Assembly: GCA_045222555.1 (NCBI GenBank)
Contig: JBGUYY010000029.1
Span: 124,001-188,000 of the forward strand
Direction of reading: 5' to 3'
Source of the DNA: UBA1756 sp045222555
GTDB lineage: Bacteria > Bacteroidota > Bacteroidia > Bacteroidales > WCHB1-69
Length of the DNA: 64,000 nt
Position 1 is the stretch's first letter; each line of letters starts with the position of its first letter. Made by a program: the position numbers and the translations under genes. The notes under the pieces were generated by a model. That model was not told the origin of the DNA and searched no databases. It was given only the letters and a program-made list of their open reading frames with translations. Of the stretch, positions 62,298 to 64,000 are shown in pieces.

Positions 62298-64000
62298 TCA
62301 AAAACTAAAGGTTTGTTTTACGATGATGTCAAAAGAGAGTGTTTGGGCAGGCACGGCCACTCGACCGCCGTCATACTCCTGTCCGTGAAACACGATATGC
62401 TGGCAGTCGGAGTCTTCTGTAAAGGTAAGCAGCTGCGGAGTGTGCGGGTTTTGGGGCTGCGAGCCAACCCCATACCACAGACAGGACGGTATGCCTTGCG
62501 GAAAGGCTTTGTGCAGCACGGGATATGGGAGGAAGGTGCCAAGCAGCGTGCCCTTTCCGCTTCTCATGCGTTGCACTGCCACCGCTACGCATGAGAGATC
62601 CCATTCGGAGCCCATCGGTGAGTACAGGGTCTGCAGACTCGGCTTTTTATGCACATTCTCGCAGGCACAAAGATAACTGCCACAGACTGGATAAAACACT
62701 CTGAAATGGCATTTGCCCAGCATCGGCAGCTCCCTTTTGTTCACTTTCGCAGTTACGATGGTTTTATATTCTGGATGCTCCTTCGCGATCTGGTGCACCA
62801 ACAGACTCCGCAGTTCCAGTAACAACTTGGTCCCCACCCCTTGCGCGGGATGGCGGAAGAAGAAGAGACAACGTGCTTGTGACAAGGGCAGAGCGGTGCC
62901 ATTGTCGTATTCGGGCACCAGAGCACTCCAGTATATGAATCCGTCATGCATACCCTGCGCCACAATGACATCACAGCACGTTCCATTCCGCTTGAGCAGA
63001 TACTCTTGCAAAACCATCTGCTCCATGGCAGAGAAAAAGCTGTCGTTGGAACTCTCTTTTTCTTCCTCAACACTGATCAATAAAGGTCGGCCCACCATCG
63101 GCAGAGCAATCGCTATCGCGCCAGTCCCCACCTCCTTCAACGTATAGAGGTTTTGACTCTTTTCTCGAGCCTGTTCCATCTCAAAGGCGGCATACGAAAG
63201 CGAGCCGTCGCGGAGGGTTTCATCTCGCAGGAAGTGTAATGTGAAGCGGCTGCGGATGACGATGGCATCGCTTTTCTTCCCGGTTTTTGCCACCACTTTC
63301 AGCATGGGACGACGGGAAGAAAGCTGCGGTGTGCAAGATCCGTCACTTTGCTTCACAAACGAAAGCAGCTGCGTGCCCTCTCGCTTCCAGTTACGGCGAT
63401 GGCTGTGCAAAACGATATATTCCTTGCCACCCATGACAATGGTCATCAGTTGTGTTCTGGGCAGCCATACCCGCCACACCATCAGTAAGATAAATAGCAG
63501 AAGCGCACCCCCGCCGGCGCCGATGACGAGGTGCGAAATCGTGCGGGCGGGCATCAAATGGGCCTGCTGCTCAAAATGTGCTTTGCGAAGATGCATCCCC
63601 CACAAGGTGTCACGATATTCTACCTGCACACTGCCATAGAGGGTGAAGTCGTTTCTAAATCGCTTGACATCATATTCAACTGCCACCACTCCATCCTCAT
63701 CGGGCACGAACCGCTTCCCCACCCTGTACATCTTCCCATTGACGCGAACGCTGTCAATCTGCACAAACCGCACAGAATCGTCGCGGTAGGTGGCCGGCAC
63801 CGCTATGCGCAGTTCATGTCCATTACGCGCTTTTGCATCCACCATATCATCTTCCAAGAGCGTTTTCGGTGCAGCATCCAGCAACTCATAGCGATAGCTG
63901 CGCACATGCACATGACCGTTCTCATCTGCCGACAGTTCCGTCATGCGTCCTTTCCCCTTGCCTGTTAAGCTATTGAAAAGATAAAGAGAGGTGGTGTCAC
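62298..64000 (-). CDS. Single-pass membrane protein of unknown function (5' end outside window)
   Basis: The frame is open to base 64000, so the ATG at 63944 is probably internal; at least 18 further residues are encoded upstream in the window. The visible extracytoplasmic part (about 150 residues) is beta-rich. One TM helix follows (HLVIGAGGGALLLFILLMVWRVWL, about bases 63465-63540). The cytoplasmic region of about 385 residues has no family I recognise and is rich in Cys toward the end. It lies 13 bases before the ASKHA ATPase gene and is the first visible gene of the operon, which continues beyond the window. Confidence 0.7.
   Translation of the reverse strand, partial: DTTSLYLFNSLTGKGKGRMTELSADENGHVHVRSYRYELLDAAPKTLLEDDMVDAKARNGHELRIAVPATYRDDSVRFVQIDSVRVNGKMYRVGKRFVPDEDGVVAVEYDVKRFRNDFTLYGSVQVEYRDTLWGMHLRKAHFEQQAHLMPARTISHLVIGAGGGALLLFILLMVWRVWLPRTQLMTIVMGGKEYIVLHSHRRNWKREGTQLLSFVKQSDGSCTPQLSSRRPMLKVVAKTGKKSDAIVIRSRFTLHFLRDETLRDGSLSYAAFEMEQAREKSQNLYTLKEVGTGAIAIALPMVGRPLLISVEEEKESSNDSFFSAMEQMVLQEYLLKRNGTCCDVIVAQGMHDGFIYWSALVPEYDNGTALPLSQARCLFFFRHPAQGVGTKLLLELRSLLVHQIAKEHPEYKTIVTAKVNKRELPMLGKCHFRVFYPVCGSYLCACENVHKKPSLQTLYSPMGSEWDLSCVAVAVQRMRSGKGTLLGTFLPYPVLHKAFPQGIPSCLWYGVGSQPQNPHTPQLLTFTEDSDCQHIVFHGQEYDGGRVAVPAQTLSFDIIVKQTFSF

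Overview
The window looks like chromosomal DNA of a Bacteroidota species, most likely Bacteroidales, of moderate G+C. Three observations support this. Many intergenic gaps carry a TAnnTTTG(C) -7 promoter box and start codons lack Shine-Dalgarno sequences. Two exported proteins end in type IX secretion (T9SS) type A sorting domains. The gene families (S46 peptidase, DUF4838, LytS/LytTR pairs, VTC/DUF4956) are typical of the group. No rRNA, tRNA, insertion sequence, phage or CRISPR array was recognised, and no gap between genes exceeds about 250 bases.

Layout. 1-2.7 kb: end of a DUF4838 glycan-related protein convergent with an AraC regulator. 2.9-11.3 kb: a co-directional surface/polyphosphate locus (T9SS protein, DUF4353 beta-helix protein, two-domain lipoprotein, YD-like secreted protein, VTC polyphosphate polymerase domain, DUF4956 membrane protein, DUF2490 barrel) that runs by ATGA overlaps into a LytS-type kinase and LytTR regulator. 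11.3-15.6 kb: tex-recG on the minus strand. 15.7-25.9 kb: plus-strand housekeeping run (M49-like peptidase, DnaQ-like exonuclease, gltX, atpFHAG, secreted EEP phosphatase, GT2 synthase). 26-37 kb: yggS, a secreted DUF4412-like protein, gcvT, rimO, TerB-DnaJ protein, a T9SS protein, apt, ilvE, a peptide-binding lipoprotein, murA. 37-50.9 kb: an orphan small protein, a lipoprotein Fe-S aldo/keto reductase, korB/korA/kbl, topB, a CDF transporter, a HigA antitoxin with a toxin remnant, an S46 peptidase and a MATE exporter.

50.9-64 kb (minus strand) is the most unusual part. It is a tightly packed operon reading into the window from its right edge: a single-pass membrane protein (5' end outside), an ASKHA-fold (actin/Hsp70-like) ATPase, a two-TM coiled-coil protein, a roughly 1880-residue protein that fuses a SEDS (FtsW/RodA-like) glycosyltransferase region to a class B penicillin-binding transpeptidase, a transglutaminase-like lipoprotein and a secreted DNA/RNA nuclease. 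I read this as a self-contained peptidoglycan-building machine with its own cytoskeleton-like ATPase; that function is inference from motifs and gene order.

Other points of note: the ATP synthase cluster lacks atpB and atpE next to atpF; MurA has Asp where most bacteria have the fosfomycin-reactive Cys; and an aldo/keto reductase carries a lipoprotein signal, two 4Fe-4S motifs and an altered catalytic tetrad.
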